Assembly (NCBI GenBank): GCA_028715115.1
Contig: JAQUSN010000002.1
Location: forward strand, 274,816 to 308,640
Source of the DNA: Patescibacteria group bacterium
Lineage (GTDB): Bacteria > Patescibacteriota > Patescibacteriia > UBA2591 > UBA4787
Reading direction: 5' to 3'
DNA: 33,825 bases
Under the pieces are notes generated by a model, which was not told where the DNA came from, did not search any database, and saw only the letters and a program-made list of their open reading frames with translations. The translations under genes were made by a program, and so were the position numbers. This document shows positions 33,472 to 33,825 of this stretch, piece by piece (position 1 is the first letter of the stretch; the number at the start of each line of letters is the position of its first letter).

Positions 33472-33485
33472 GCCCGCTGGCGGGC
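33472..33485. repeat. Hairpin downstream of VR2
   Basis: GCCCG-CTGG-CGGGC is a 5-bp stem about 25 bp past the VR2 stop. DGRs often carry a hairpin or cruciform just after the VR that boosts homing. VR1 has no equal counterpart at this distance. Confidence 0.4.
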
Positions 33486-33508
33486 CAAATACCAAATATC
33501 TACGGGGA

Positions 33509-33825
33509 CTACCGGGCGCAGCGAAAACCAACACTGCCGCCCGAATTCGACGCGCTCCAAGTCAAGTCCAAGTCGAAGACCCCGGCATTCGACGTATTGC
33601 TCCAGCTGCCGCCACGAATGAACACGTGAGCGGTGGTAGCAGCCGAGTTAGAATTGTCGTAAATCTTGCCCACTCCGTTAGCCGAGCTCCAAGTATCGTC
33701 AGAAGGACGAAAGACGGCCTTGCCGTCAGTGTAGCCGGTGGTAAAAGTGTTGGCGCCATTGTTGTTCAGGGCAGTAAATTCATAGTAGTTCCAACCTGAA
33801 ACATCGTCATCGTCTGGCTGGTCCA
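33509..33825 (-). CDS. DGR target paralog (FGE-sulfatase domain), 5' part outside the window
   Basis: The last 104 residues and the stop at 33509 are visible. From DQPDDDDVSGWNYYEFTALN the protein runs identical to the 20546-21979 target (about residue 375 on) except DDTWSS where the other copy has DDAWNS. The diversified tail is TAHVFIRGGSWSNTSNAGVF through to GFRCAR and stop. It should carry the same prepilin signal upstream, beyond the edge. The gene is read leftward into DUF3800. Confidence 0.85.
   Translation of the reverse strand, partial: DQPDDDDVSGWNYYEFTALNNNGANTFTTGYTDGKAVFRPSDDTWSSANGVGKIYDNSNSAATTAHVFIRGGSWSNTSNAGVFDLDLTWSASNSGGSVGFRCAR
33510..33632 (-). repeat. DGR variable repeat VR2
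   Basis: Without gaps to the template-like repeat, about 16 of 32 template adenines and about 11 of 91 other bases differ (hand counted), with most adenine changes A to G. 9 of the 12 Asn codons changed. The first 25 bases on the coding strand, GCTCACGTGTTCATTCGTGGCGG plus flanks, are shared with the template but are altered in VR1, so VR2 is closer to this template. Confidence 0.85.

Noticed and set aside
33432-33629. Plus-strand 65-aa frame
   Set aside because: It is antisense to VR2 and flanking palindrome; no coding signal.
1-33825. CRISPR array, tRNA or rRNA genes
   Set aside because: No direct-repeat/spacer array, no cloverleaf with T-arm GTTC, and no rRNA core sequence was noticed by eye.

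Overview
The window looks like a chromosome segment of an ultra-small Patescibacterium (Candidate Phyla Radiation, Parcubacteria-like). The reasons are AT-rich, Lys/Ile-rich coding; tightly packed housekeeping genes; almost no Shine-Dalgarno sequences before start codons; short versions of standard enzymes (MurF without its UDP-binding domain, ProRS without its insertion domain); dispersed CCTGCCGGCAGG palindromes; and pilin-like surface proteins with large C-terminal domains. The exact order cannot be told from sequence alone.

Layout. 1-5323: the end of a rubrerythrin gene, then a leftward division and cell wall operon mraZ-rsmH-ftsL-ftsI-murF. Its promoter lies under five CCA/TGG repeats in exact 10-bp register (MraZ operator) and is flanked by DnaA-box-like sites. 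5324-13202: a long leftward operon with a GT4 glycosyltransferase, a large polytopic membrane protein, three unknown membrane proteins, rmuC, an amino-acid permease and ackA. 13276-13857: a rightward metallo-hydrolase gene ending at a 48-bp perfect palindrome terminator. 13956-18925: murC, a GC-rich 500-nt structured non-coding stretch, then ftsA, dgkA, ybeY, mreB. 19034-27706: proS, rseP, frr, ftsZ, murG, with two pilin-like surface genes placed among proS, rseP and frr. 27887-30749: dprA and topA on the plus strand. 30918-33825: tmk, then a diversity-generating retroelement (DGR) region.

The special system is the DGR. A type IV pilin-like protein with a C-terminal FGE-sulfatase/C-type-lectin fold (20546-21979) ends in a 123-bp variable repeat (VR1). 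A nearly identical paralog enters from the right edge with its own variable repeat (VR2, 33510-33632). Between that paralog and tmk are a DUF3800 gene, an Avd accessory gene (32169-32504) and a 123-bp template-like repeat (32026-32148) packed with 12 AAY (Asn) codons. Differences between template and VRs concentrate at template adenines (about 16 of 32 in VR2 and 21 of 32 in VR1, hand counted). No reverse transcriptase is in the window. Where one is normally expected, just after the template, there is a 143-bp MITE-like inverted-repeat element flanked by TA. Both VRs also share non-adenine bases that the local template lacks, so a second template and a trans-acting reverse transcriptase elsewhere are likely. 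The inferred role is mutagenesis of the tip of a pilus-like surface protein, probably for binding host cells or other ligands.

A second item to follow up is the GC-rich block at about 15365-15870, which has many local hairpins, a perfect AAGGAGGT and a terminator. It matches no RNA family that I recognise.
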